64,000 bases of DNA from Hedera helix (lineage: Eukaryota > Streptophyta > Magnoliopsida > Apiales > Araliaceae), in the NCBI GenBank assembly GCA_947179155.2, contig OX359274.1, positions 46,707,564 to 46,771,563 of the forward strand. Reading direction: 5' to 3'. The notes under the pieces were generated by a model. The model was given only the letters and a program-made list of their open reading frames with translations. It was not told the DNA's origin and searched no databases. The position numbers and the translations under genes are program-made. Of the stretch, positions 10,746-23,351 are shown in pieces (position 1 is the first letter of the stretch; every line of letters starts with the position of its first letter).

Positions 10746-13700
10746 TTAATGACCGGAAGAAGAAGCTAAAACATTGTATTCTTGTAAATGCCTCCGGAAC
10801 TGACCCAATCGATTTTGCATTTGCAGAATTCCTGCTGCCTTCTGCGAAAGAATGGAACTCAATTTGTTAATATATCCATCAAGCTGATTTCCCGGATTGT
10901 CAACTTCAACCAACAAGTTCATCTCCTGCATGAAAGAACGAATATGATAAGTGAAATGCAACTTGGCATTTAAAGAGCCCAATGCAGATAATCACTAACC
11001 TCTCTAACGATAGCCATCGTCTCCTCCACAAGTCTCCGATGAGCATTAACAAGATCATCCTCTTCCTGAAAAAAAGAACAGCAAGTTTTAAATGGGTGTT
11101 TAGCCTGATCATAGAAGGAAACCCATTGATAGATGTTTTAAAGTTCTATTACCTTCAGGAGAGTATTAAGATTGTCGTTTGACTGTGAGTTGTTAGCCTC
11201 AAACTTCGACAAATCCCTTGGTTTTGTTTCAGTGCCAGCTTTCCTCATCTTATCTGCCAAAGATGATGGTTGATAAGTCTTTGCCTTTTCATTCATCATT
11301 GAGAATGCCTTGTTTTGTTCAAAGGTCTGCTCGGAGTGCTCAAGATAATCTTCAATTATGTTGCCTCGACCACCTATCTGACCCTTGAAATTATCTAAAT
11401 ATTCATTTGAGGTTGAACTGTTTTGTACTGGTCCACCAGGAACATGTTCAATTGTAAGAGATGGAGAAGGCTCCCATTCAATTTGTTTAGACCATCCAAA
11501 TCTGTTACTTTCGTTTGAGAAATCCATTATGTTATCAGAGCCTGATGCAGTTGTTGAAACTGAAGGCAAGGTCACTGCTGTTGAGCTTCTAATGTTTACG
11601 GATGAAGACAATGTATCCTTCCTGAAGCTGCTGCTTCCTTTAGATAGACTCTTAACCCTAATATGTATAAATCAGTCAGAAGTTTTCAACTGAAAATAAT
11701 ATACACCTAACCATTTTTGTTAATATTTCACATTACCGGTCGGCATATCTTAGTGTGTTGAGACTATGTTCACACGAGCCTGAGTTTGGTGAAATGCATG
11801 ATATCATAACAGTACGCGAATCACCAACAAATGAATCTCTAAGAACTTCAGTTAGCTTACTTCCTCTGAATGGAATATGACCTTGGTCGTTGTCAAGAGC
11901 TCTAATGCATTCCTTCAGAGCAAGTAAGCTTTTATTTATTTCAGCACCTTCCATTCTGCAACAGCAACTTATAAACATTAGTTACTCCCACAGAACCTCT
12001 ACTAACAGTTCAAAAATAATTTAGAACAATAATATCCCACTGTATAACTTAGATAGCAATACAGTGGGATGCCTAAGAGAAACTTATGATTTCTAAAAGC
12101 TATTTATGCGAAGTGTCACTGGTCCAGGGGACCAAATTTAAGGAAAGGCTACGAGGTTCATATTAGCATCAATAATATCTTTGCATGGAACATACCTCGT
12201 CTGTTTGTCATTATCTGTTGTATCTGCACCACGTTCACTTCCAGCAAGATCTATGAAAGATAGCTTGCCAACAAGTCGAGCAGGCTTTGATTCCTTGGCA
12301 TCAACAAATCTCTTGATGGCAAGCTGAAGTATAGCATGTGATCGGGAGGATTCCTCATTTGCACCAGTTGTGCCAGTACTCCTCGTTGCATTGCCTCTCT
12401 CAATTAACTCCTTGACAGTCTCCACATCTGAAACACTGTACTCTTGCAAGCCCACAATGCAGACCTGCTGTTTCCCATCCTCCCTCATGCAAAGCTTTCT
12501 GCAAAAGGAAAGTTCAAAGTTCAAAGTTTATGGAGTTGAGTTCAATGAAAATTTTCAGTAGTCACAAGCAGAGAAACTCACTTCCGATCATTAAGGAGAT
12601 CAAAAAGCTTCCCTCCATAAATCTCAAAGAAACTGACAAACAATTGATATCCTTGGTTCCAGTACTTGCAGTGCATTAACCTAAATATATCTTGGGATGC
12701 TTTAAGTGGCAGCGGTTGCATTGTATAGGTCTTTCCACTTCCTAAACATCATGATTAAACCAAGATCTTATATAACAGTAACTGATTTAAAATGGGAACA
12801 GAGGTGTAAAAGGCAGATACGTGAGCTGCAATTGTCATGACTCAAGCTAAAGGAACTAGATAATTAATGTTAATCATAATGCTAACGGGTGGCAATGGTT
12901 AAAAAAGGAAAATATAAATTACTTCAAGAAAAGAAAAAAAAAAAATAGGGCACTTGGAGCAATAGACACCTGATCTGATCAAATGGTTGCCATGAAAAGT
13001 AAAAAGGCATTTCTCTAATATACCAAAATTGGACTGTCAATGATTGAAAGTTGGACTTAGACGCGAAATTGGGGGTCTGATTGAGACAGCAGGTAAGTAC
13101 GACAGCCCAAATCCCACTTTTCATATTCAGGAAGCTAAACTGTATACCATGGCCTGGTAGATGGAATGTTAACTGAGAGAAATCAAGTGACTACACAGAA
13201 AGTGGAGGGTCCAACTCCAAGCCCCACCAACGTTGTTTCTTACATTAATATAGGTGGCAGTGACATCCTAGAATAGTACATCAGAAAAGAAAAAGAAGAA
13301 GAAAAATAACAGGAAAGCCAAGGATCTTGCCTGTCTGGCCATAGGCAAAGCAGGTTGCTTTTGTTCGTTGAAAAAGTATTGGGATTATAGGCTCCACGGT
13401 CTCCGAGTATACCTAGAGCAACAGAAAAAGAGGCTAAGTAGTCCATATAATCATCAGAGAGATATTTAAGGACAGATAACCCCATAGAACATTCACTCAC
13501 TTCATCATTGGAAACGTCCTCATTCAGCACAGCATCATAAAAAAATTCATGTCTTTCTACATACTCCGTCAAATCCACCTGCAAAAGGTAGTAAATTAGC
13601 TACTCCAGAAGAGAGTAGTACATCACGTGCAGTCCACATATTCCAGATATGCATGAATAGTTGTATTCTGAGAACAAATAAGATAATAATTATTAACTAA

Positions 13701-16700
13701 AGAAGTAGAAAAGGTGAATTAAGATGAATATATATATATAAGAGAGTAATCCATAGCTACCACTGGCTATGAATCATTTCCCAGCCAACCCATCCTCAGT
13801 CATTCATTGCAATCACATACGGTTAGGATTAGAAAGGGATGATTATTATCCGCAAGAAGTTCTTGTGGATACTAAATTAGTATCCGCAAGAATTTCTTGC
13901 AGATACTTTTTACTTAAAAAATTCAGAAAAGGTCAAAACAGTCTTTCTCACTCCTAAAACAAAACTTTCTCTTTCTTCAACCAAATTTCAAAATTCAATA
14001 TTTTTTTGTTATAAATTCAAAATTGTAATCTATATGTCATTAGAAAGGTTTTGAAAAGATCTTTAAAATAAGAGGCATTGTTGATATGTTTTGATGTAGT
14101 TAAAATGTCAAAAGTTACAACCAAACTAGTACTGGCATATTTCAAAATACAAAATTTTAATTCCAATTTTGGTCATGTTAACTAAATAAAAAGATAACAA
14201 CAATGGATCTTGTTTTAAAGATGTTAACGAGAGCTTTTTAACGATATACAGATTACCATTTTTAGCTTTGTAACGAAAAAGTTAATGAATTTTAAAATTT
14301 GATTGAAGAAAGAGAAAAAGTTAAGTTAAAATAGAGAAATAGTGTTATTACCTTTTATGTAAAAAGTATCTGTAATAATTTCCTGCAGATACTAACAATA
14401 TCCTTTTAATTTTGGCCGTCTGTGATTGCAATAAGCAGATACTAAAAATCTCCCTTTAATCTTAGTCGTCTGTAATTGCAATGAGTAGTCACAGATCAAT
14501 TGGCTAGAGAATGACCGATAGCCAGCAGTCGCTATATATATATATATATATATGGAAAGTTGGAAACTACATCATCACTGTCCGAAATACAAAAAATAAG
14601 CAAAAACAATAAAACCGATAGAGATATAGTTTAAATTAAGTTGATCATATGTTAGTCATCACATTTTGTCCAGTTTCTATAGTTCTATTAATCATCTTAA
14701 TCATTTAGGATTTGCAACATGCCTTCCTCGCGTTGTTTTCTTCTTCCACAACTATCTTCACAAACATGGGGACATGCAAGTAATGGCAATCTAAATAACA
14801 TAACAGATTTATGAACTTAATTTCTACACATATTTGCAGAACTTGCAAGCGGAAATAAAATTGGAGAACATGTATCTTTATGTGAGTTGGAAGAACCGCC
14901 AGACAATTTCTTTAATAGTGGGGCAGTAGAACAAGGCAAGAAAGCTATCTTACACAGCCCTAACTAACTTATATGTTACCTATTCAAAAGGCAAAGATAG
15001 AACTGTCTAACTGATCCAACCATTCAACAGATTCAGACACCAAGTAACCAATCAGTAGGATTTACACAATGATACTTTGAAGGAAAGCAGTAAAAGAGCA
15101 CAAAAAGGTTTTAGTAGAAAATATTTCATTTAAGTACAGTTATTAAATGTTTATCAACAAGATTTTTGGGGAATTCTTATGCATGACTGTGATACATGAG
15201 CGCGAAAAGTTTTGCAAGAAGCTTAAAGAACTTTTTATCTCGGTGCAATAAAAGACAGGTCAGTCTAGAAAAGGTAAACCAACTCCACCAATTCTCTATT
15301 ATCACATTGACCTTTTCATGCAAGAAGAATTCAGCCTAACTAGAAGACAGTTGAACTTTATTCCAACTTTTTTATGAGCCCCATCCATCCTTTCGAAAAA
15401 GAAATGCCTTGAGTTTGGGACAAGAAGCTCATCTGCGCAGACAAGAAACATTTAACAACTTGCTCAAAAATACAATAAATCCTTCACATAGTTTCATGTA
15501 TTGGAGGCCATCTCCTCTCAAGACTGATCCATTCGTCAAAAAAAAAAATCCTTAATTGCATCATTCACGCATCAATATAAGAATACTATGTTTGGCAAAT
15601 TACAATCAAGTAATAGCAACACCAACTAACAATATTAATGCTATAGTAACTCCAGAAGCAATGAGAATAATAAATGCAAATGCATTGTAATAATAAAAGC
15701 AACTACATGTTTAGGGCTCCATCATAGTATAGGTTGTGATGATGCTGATGCAATATGTAGTAAATTAAAGTAATAGGAAGACCTAAAGTATCTTTTTCAA
15801 CAATTTTTAAACCTCCATGGAAGAATGGAAAATCATAACATGAGGCTAATGTCCCAGTTTAATAAAACATCAATAACAACCTTTATTAAAATAAGCTAAT
15901 TAACGAGAGTTCACCTTGAATTTTGTTTCATGAACAATGAGTGAATTAGAATTCGGATCTATGGTTATAATGTCTTCCTCTGTCTTTGATATTTCCTTCT
16001 TATTAAGTGGTCTCTTACGAACCTGTAACCAAAATACATACTAGCATTTAGTATCACAAATAGAATAGAAAGTGAACGAAAATACAAAACAAGCATTTGG
16101 AATCATTAAATACATTTCTGCAACACAAGCCTCAGGTGATTGGAGTTAATAAAAATTTAATTTCCACTGGAAATTCCTGAACTTTATTTCTATTATTTGT
16201 CCAATAACCAAATATGAAACTAACCAAACTTGATAATTTTGTTGGCATTGCAATAAATTAGGGGATGAGAAGGGTAAAACCTTAAGAAACACTGCAATGA
16301 GAAGTATATACAGTAAGAAAGAGGCATACCACAACTTTGATCTTAGCAACATTACTAGCCCTCTCTTTATCTGCAGAGAAGTTCTTTTGAAGATTGTTGT
16401 CTGGCATACCATGAGAACTATTTGTACATTTAGCAGAAATATGCAGCTGAGGTTCATCAAAACCTCTACCACGAACAGGTTGATTAACTGTTGGTCCAAT
16501 GTTTATGTTATGAACCTGCAAATACCACACACTAATGCTAAGATATGATGGCACTGATTCTCCTTTACTCTAAATTAACTCACATCCATAACAAAGATTT
16601 CATGTTTATGTAAAAATATGCCAAATTAGGACATGTAAGTGAGGATCCAATATATAAGGTTTAGTACCTCACGTCCAATTAAGGCCCTAGAAAAGTAATA

Positions 16701-17993
16701 CAAGGACTAAATTTAGTGATGAGATCTAGTTGATTTGACAAAAGATAGTCCAATAAGTCATCAATCACTGATGGTTGGGATTTTAAGGAATGAGTATTTC
16801 CTATATAAAAGGAAATATAAAAGGAACATTTCAAATCTGTTTGTTTCCCATTATGGAAGGAACTGAACTCATTTTTCTTCCAAAAGCAGATTTACAAAAA
16901 ATTCTGCTCTCAAAAGTAAAATAAGCATTGGAAATGCATCCCAAAGCCATAGAACTTCGAAAGGCCACAACTTTTTGAGTTCATTTAAAACTTCAAAAAG
17001 GTTAAAACTTTTGATCAATAAAATGATGAGACTCATACTGAAGAAAATCCCTCAAATGGTAAAACAAAAATATCATTGTGTACTGTAGTTTTCAAGAATA
17101 TGTTACACTTCTGCAGTTTTAGTATACAAAAATTGCATTGTATCAGTTGGCACAACAAAAGCTTAATAGTAACTACATATTTTAGGGAATTCTATCATAT
17201 GTTATATATATTTTAATTTATAAGGGTACTCAAAACTGAAATTACTGTAGCAAGTGATGCAGTAATAAAATTAAATTCATCACTTATGAGTTATAGATAG
17301 CAAGAAGGCAGACCTCAGATAAGAGTTCAGTATCAACGGAGTTTAGGTCAAATAACCCAGGGCTGAGCTCATTCGGCGACACAAGCCCGCTGCTGCCATA
17401 CAATCTCATGCTTGAGGAGCGCGAAAGCGACTGCGGAGTTGAAGAACCCTCATTTCCTCCTCCTCCTATCATACCACCCCTCAGCACATTTCTGCTCAAT
17501 CTCGAATCCTGACCGCCTCCATTATTGCCATATAACCCATAATCCTGAAATCATTTTTTAACCCAAAAATGTAATTACCATCAAGAATTCCTTTTCACTT
17601 ATGAAACAATTATCGTCTCTCTGTATCATAAAATCATTCAAACTCATATATACACATAATTGATGACTGTACACACACAAACACACACGTGCACGGTTCT
17701 GAATTATGATCGATCTTGAAATTCTGACTCTTCCATTAATACCATAAACCCATAACTAGTGAATTTATATGATCCCCAAAGAAAGAATCTTTTTGGCTTA
17801 TGAATCAATTTGCACCTATGTATACATATTTTTACACAAACGCACACTAATTAAAAGAAATGTGAACCTGGGATTGAAGCCATTTGTTGTTTTTGTTGAA
17901 AGCAGCACCTTCAAGGAAGTTGTCGGAGTACTGACGCTGGTGGTAGCCGGTGGAGCCTGATCTTTGCATCGTTTGCCGACCAACAGCATTCAT
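10746..17993 (-). CDS. KIN13B: Kinesin-13 family motor protein, KIN13B-type (12 exons)
   Basis: Exons, 5' to 3' on the minus strand: 17993-17868, 17544-17314, 16515-16330, 16022-15915, 13578-13501, 13412-13331, 12741-12582, 12498-12196, 11955-11737, 11657-11153, 11065-11000 and 10925-10746 (stop TAA). They sum to 2,244 nt, or 747 aa, with all junctions in frame. Kinesin-13 proteins are ATP-driven microtubule depolymerases with an internal motor; plant members act at cortical microtubules and in cell-wall patterning. Visible motifs are the class-specific KVD finger (217-219), P-loop GQTGSGKT (268-275), switch I NEESSRSH (371-378) and switch II DLAGSE (407-412). The C-terminal ~90 residues match the plant kinesin-13B tail (NLLVEVDNPGNQLDGYI). 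The N-terminus is Gly/Ser-rich. The intron after exon 6 is GC-AG. The start is the first ATG in frame and lies just after a CT-rich leader. The symbol rests on similarity to Arabidopsis KIN13B. Confidence 0.93.
12742..13330 (-). other. GC-AG intron in the kinesin motor domain
   Basis: The donor reads ACAG|GCAAGA and the acceptor TTTAG|GAAGTGG. The intron splits the Gly codon inside the P-loop GQTGSGKT, so correct splicing is needed for ATP binding. No GT donor nearby keeps the frame. ACAG|GCAAGA is a strong match to the known consensus of GC donors. Confidence 0.85.
13761..14528. mobile_element. CACTA-like non-autonomous element inside a kinesin intron
   Basis: It lies in the 2.3-kb intron 13579-15914. 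The left end CACTGGCTATGAATCATTTC is matched by the reverse complement of the right end (CTGCTGGCTATCGGTCATTC); both continue to AGCCAA and then to TCATTGCAATNACA. Subterminal segments of about 25 bp are near-perfect palindromes around TATCCGCAAGAA/TTCTTGCGGATA, three of them visible, as is usual for CACTA subterminal repeats. The right end lacks an exact CACTA-type terminus and I did not fix a 3-bp target duplication, so class and borders are tentative. Confidence 0.6.
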
Positions 17994-18260
17994 CTTTCTC
18001 TCTCTTCAACCTTTTTGTATATAAAATTGTTCAATGTTGTCCAAAAAGAAAGGGTTTAGTTTTGATTTTGATTTTCTCTGTTTAAACAAGTGATTCAACA
18101 ATCATATCTCAGAAATCTTTGTAAAGAAAACTCAATAAATATCTCTGCCGGCCGTACACAAAAGAACAAAGAGCTTGGCAAAACAAACACAAGGGGGTTC
18201 CTTTCTAGAGAGAGAAAGAGATTAGGTGGAATGGCTTGAGAAGATTTTTAGGGAGAGAGA
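17994..18260 (-). promoter_or_regulatory. Probable 5' leader and proximal promoter of the kinesin-13 gene
   Basis: Directly upstream of the ATG, the minus strand carries AAG/GA-rich leader sequence, a common feature of plant 5' UTRs. I cannot place a transcription start or a confident TATA box. Confidence 0.3.
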
Positions 18261-18544
18261 CAAAGAGGGAAAGGTGTAATGGAGATTATGAAGAAAATAA
18301 ATGATTTTCAAAACTTTTGAAAAGAAAGACCGGGCATAAGCACAGTTGCTTTGCCCCTCTCTCTATTTTTAATGTTTTCCCTGTATAAATGTTTGCACGT
18401 ATTGACTTTTACACTCCTACTACTTATTTATTGTGATTTAGTATTACAACTTCCGTATTTGGGTGATAGACAGAAACTAATAGATTCGGGTCTCATTTTG
18501 TTTATAAATGAAAATTTATTTCTAAGTTAGGAATTACATGATCC

Positions 18545-18720
18545 AACGTGACTTTACTCTCTTCATTTTTTTTAAGATAAAAAAATTTTCGAGTCAATTT
18601 ACACGTTAATAGAAATTTTCATTTTTTTATCTTAAAAAAAATGAAGATATTGATATATTGAGAGAGTATAGCTATTAACGTGTAAATTTACTCTCTCAAT
18701 ATATAAGAATAATCGTCTTT
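18545..18720. repeat. Nested foldback repeat
   Basis: TTCATTTTTTTTAAGATAAA (from 18565) is the reverse complement of sequence ending near 18645. ACACGTTAATAG (about 18601) pairs with CTATTAACGTGT (about 18673). TATTGAGAGAGTA (about 18656) pairs with TACTCTCTCAATA (about 18690). The three inverted pairs overlap and could form alternative hairpins. This is probably a degraded MITE upstream of the kinesin gene. Confidence 0.6.
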
Positions 18721-19137
18721 TTAGGAAAGAGTATTATTTTTCACGTTATCTTTTCTTATATAAAAATGCAATCTATTTTAATTTTTATGTGAGATTGTGA
18801 GAAAGTATCATATGAAAATATTAAAAATACATATAAAAAAAATAAAAAATCTAATAAAAAATATTTATATTATGATAAAAATAAGTATGATTCTTATTGC
18901 AAGTATAATTAATTATTTATATAAATTTATAAATTACATCCTTGTATTTACTCATTTTTTCTAATGATACACTTTTTATCTCTTAAAATAACAAAATTTT
19001 GTTTAGTAAAAGGTAAAACAATTTTATTTTAGAGAGTTCGTCTATAATACCAAGTTTTTGTCAATAGTAGAAAATAATCATAATCCGATTCTAATTTAAA
19101 TTAGAAAAATTCTAAATTTATCCAAAAAAAGACGAAA

Positions 19138-19187
19138 GAGTATGACCTCACTTCCTTTATATTTTACAAATGAGATGAGGTCATACT
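19138..19187. repeat. Short perfect inverted repeat
   Basis: GAGTATGACCTCA and TGAGGTCATACTC are exact reverse complements separated by about 23 bp. The surrounding AT-rich sequence suggests the remains of a small MITE. No coding role is seen. Confidence 0.6.
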
Positions 19188-19310
19188 CCTTTATTTTTTA
19201 TAAAAGTAAGACTTATGAATAAATTTTTCAAGTAAGTGTAAAAGTACATTTTAAATTAAACACAATTCAGGAAAAGTTGTGATCATTTTCAAATATCATC
19301 GTAGGGTGAC

Positions 19311-20900
19311 CTATTTTTTTTTTTTTTGAAACCAGGAAATTATCATTCAATTAAAGAGATAACAAATCAAAAGACAAAACATTCAAGGCTGGTGGAGGAG
19401 ATTCATCCAACCAGTACAAATCCTCAACTAAATTGTGTCTAGCATATTGAGCCAACACATGAGCTACTCAATTCCCATCCCTTTTAATACAACAAACGAA
19501 ATATCATTGCAGACCCCTTATTAAGTGACAAATATCATCCACCACATTACCAAAGTAGAAAGAATTTTTTACAGATGAAGAGATGGTTTGCATAACCCCG
19601 CTATTATCCCCTTTAATAATTAACCTTGAAAAACCAGTATCAACAGCAAATTCTATAGCTCTACGGCATGCAAGTAACTCAGCTTCCTCACTGTTGAACA
19701 CCATCGGTCCATTAGCAGTCATCGCAGCCATAACTTCTCATTTATCATTGCGAATAATTGCACCATGTCCAATTTTTTCTAAATTCGAAAAAATTGCAAC
19801 ATCAAAATTAAGTTTGTACTCCTTAGATGTTGGTGGTCACCATACCTCTCCACATGGTTGTTGCCTCAACGGAACATTCAGTTGATTTTGGGCACATTTG
19901 TAACCTGTAATATATTCCTCAACTCTCTTGTTTAAAATATTTGGATGCTTCATGTTTCCTCCATATAATAAGATGTTCCGCTGATTCCAAATAAACCACG
20001 ACTGGATCCAAAACAACTCCATTTCTTCTCTAATCAATCGTTCCATAAAATCCTCCATCAATTCCATAATATCGAGTTGTCCATACTTACCTTTCTGCAG
20101 TTTACGAACACTTCTAGCCCAAATGTCTTGAGCCGCCACACAATCTCATAGAACATGAATGGTGGATTTTGTTTCACTTTTGCAAATCAAACATTTATCC
20201 TCACGGATAATCTTTTTTTTATTTAGGTTCTTTGTTGTTGGTAAAATGTCATGACAAGCTCGCCATGCAAAAACTTTAATTTTATTTGGGATCCGAAACT
20301 TCCATAATGCAACTCAAACATTTTTGACAGCATTCCCTGTAGACGTTTCTACCTGATCGACATCAATTATTAGTCTCTTTGCCACCTGATAAATTGACTT
20401 GACAGTAAATGTACCCCTTAAATTATGCAGCCATATAATCCAATCTGGTACATCTCGTCTACTCAAAGGTATCTGGCAAATGGCAAATTGCAACAACTTC
20501 ATCTTTGTGAAAAATATTTCTAATATCTTCATATTGCCATATATGCAATTCAGGATTAATCAACTTACACACCATCAATTCATCCCAACTATGTTGAATT
20601 GGATTTAGCACTTTGTTAGTGGAAAAATTAGGTAACCACCGATCCTTCAATGCATTGATGGAATTCTCATTCCCAACCCTCTAACAGTGTCTAGATTGAA
20701 GGATAGGATGCGCAACCATCAAACTTCGCCACACATATGAGCAATTTGGCGAAACTTTTGCCTCTAGGAAAGTTAATCTAGGAAAATACATTGCTTTAAA
20801 ACATTTATAAAATAACGAATCATTGTCTCGAACCATCCTCCATCCTTGATTGGCTAACATAGCTAGATTAAAAGCTCTCAAGCTCCGAAAGCCCATTCCT
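19311..20900 (-). mobile_element. 5'-truncated, decayed L1-type LINE
   Basis: Minus-strand fragments match the 3' half of a plant LINE polyprotein in order: a segment downstream of reverse transcriptase (20896-20681, FNLAMLANQGWRM), a zf-RVT-like segment (20532-20314), a spacer region rich in Trp and Arg (20139-19837) and an RNase H-like domain (19731-19504, EAELLACRRAIEFA). Frames are broken by stops and shifts, and the reverse transcriptase itself is absent because the copy is 5'-truncated. On the minus strand it ends in an A-tract (about 19314-19328). The flanks TAGGGTGA at 19302-19309 and 20901-20908 form an 8-bp target duplication. Confidence 0.85.
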
Positions 20901-21010
20901 AGGGTGAACTTAATTCAAAAGCTCCATGCCACACATATTGGAATGGGGATGTTCACTTAGAAGTAATTATAAAATTATTTTTTAATTTTAATTGTATGTA
21001 TTTTTGCAAT

Positions 21011-21180
21011 GAGTAATTATTCAGTAGTCTTTAACACTTACTACGTGGTGTCTCACACCACTCATGTGCTGTCATTTTAGTACTTAAAGTGCGTTATTTT
21101 ATTTTAAGTACTGAAATGACAACACATGAATAGTGTGTAGCACCATGTAACAAATGTCCGAGAGTATTTAATAATTTTTT
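21011..21180. mobile_element. Foldback MITE, copy 1
   Basis: The two arms pair over most of the ~170 bp. TACGTGGTGTCTCACACCAC, near 21040 on the left, matches the reverse complement of the right arm (TACATGGTGCTACACACTAT), and GTCATTTTAGTACTTAA pairs with TTAAGTACTGAAATGAC at the centre. A relative lies at 33027-33218. Confidence 0.65.
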
Positions 21181-22201
21181 GTTTGCAACGGTCGAAAAGA
21201 ATTATTGAAGTAATATACTGTCCTTCATTAATTAATGTTTTTAGTTACTTCATGCAATAAATTAAATAAATAGTCTAACATTATATATTCCATTTCCAAA
21301 AAAAAAAAAAAAAAAAGAGTAGTCCTATTTGTAAAATATAAAAATGTGTTCCATAAGAAAAGTCTTATTTTATTTATTTATTGATAATAGTATAATTTAG
21401 AAGATATTAGCATCACAATTTTACTATAATGCCACCATTATTAATTAAGCACTCATAATATTTATAAAAAAAATATGAAAAATATGTAATCTTAAAATTT
21501 ACAAATTTCATAAATGAAATTATTTTTTGAAAACATACGAATTATTAGTTAACTTAAGCAATGAGCAAGAATAAATATACAAAACTAAAGGCCCACTATG
21601 TTAGCATTAAGCCTCGATTCAAGTAAAATGTCGTTTGAAGAAACTGTCTAAAGATACTGTGTAGTAGCTCCTCGAGCGCTAACAAATGATTCTTGGATTT
21701 AAATAGGAGAATGATATTTCTTCTATGAGTAATTTTAGGAGTTCTAAATTTATAATTTTAAAAGGGTGTTAAATAGTATAATATTGAATATTTTAATAAT
21801 AATAATTTATGATATAATTAATTACATGAGATTTATCTAATTAATGTTATGGTGACACATTATATGAGACGTTTTTTGAGATAAAAAATTTGAGACCCCT
21901 ATCATCCACCTTTCATCTATACTACTCTCTCATTTCTATTATACATAATAACACATATTAAAAAATCTTATTAATATTAATGTTATTTTAAAATTTAATT
22001 ACTACACATGCACTAAGTAATTACACATCTTCCTCTCATTGTCAATTACTCCATCTTTAAAGATAAAATAAAAAATGATTAATTTTTCCCCCCTAAATAT
22101 ACGTAAAAACATCTTATATTTTAAAAATAAAAAATAAAAAACTTCTAAAATAGCGTATATAATGAAAAAAATGAAGTAATATATAAAAAGACAAAATGAT
22201 A
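21181..22201. other. AT-rich intergenic DNA, no gene seen
   Basis: Only low-complexity and A/T homopolymer sequence is visible. No frame has a recognisable domain. Confidence 0.5.
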
Positions 22202-22606
22202 GTAAACGTTGATTTGATAAGCCTTTTAGGATCGCAATAAATTTTTTTTAGTCGCAATAAATTTTATCCAATAAAAATTATTACATAAAATACTATCGAT
22301 TACGATTAGTATATATTACGTATATTGAATATGGAATAAATTTTCTTTGACGGTAATAAATTTATTCTGGCAAAAAATATTACATAGAGTATTATGGGTA
22401 ATAGTTGATTTAGTAGGTCTTTTAGTGTCGCAATTAATTTTTTGTGGCCGCAATTAATTTCTTCTGAAAAAAATTATTACATAGCATACTATTAATTACT
22501 ATTTGTATATATTATGAGTATTAAATATGCAATAAATTTTATTTGATCGCAATAAATTTTTACATAAAATATTACAATTAATATATATTATGAATATTAA
22601 ATATAC
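22202..22606. repeat. Diverged 196-bp tandem repeat into which the LTR element inserted
   Basis: A unit starting GTAAACGTTGATTTG at 22202 recurs as GTAATAGTTGATTTA at 22398. Both contain CGCAAT(A/T)AAT boxes, ATTACATA and a 'TATATATTA.G.ATATT.AATATG' stretch. The second unit runs up to the left border of the LTR retrotransposon. Confidence 0.55.
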
Positions 22607-23315
22607 TGTAAGACCCCGAATTTTATGAAATATAAAATTTAATTTTTCTTCATATATATTTTTCATGAAACAGTAAGTGGTTAAATTGACGAAATTGAAA
22701 GTTAAGGATGTTATGTGCAAATTTTATTTTGACGGACAATATTCGTTTTGTCGGGAAATATTCGTTTTGTCGGGGAATATTCGGGCCGTACGACGGCGCC
22801 GAAATAACAAATTATTTGTGGACCCCACAACGGAATATTTGTCGGATATAGAAAACGACAGAAGTAACCTTTTTAAATAAAAATAGTCAACGGTGTTAAC
22901 TGTTAAAATACCGGTGATAAAAGAATAGTAGCATACGGTAATTTATGGTATTTTACTGTAGCATGCGGTACTCTACAGTAGCACACGGTATTGCACAGTG
23001 TCTCATATTATTGACACCGTAACTGTTACGCATCATTTCATCAATAATTGTCACTGCATAATATTTTATATTATCAATTCAATTATTGTTGCTACACAGT
23101 ATTTTGCATTATTGATTCAATAATTGTCATTACACTGTATTTCATATCATCGAGTCAATAATTGTTGGTGCACTGTAGTTTAAAATTATTGAATCTAATA
23201 ATTGTCACAGTAGCAAATACACTATAATTTATATTATTAAATTAATAAAAATATGTAACGTGTTTCTTACATTATTGTGGTAATATTATTTTATATGTTG
23301 GACTCACAGGAAGAA

Positions 23316-23351
<36 letters not shown>

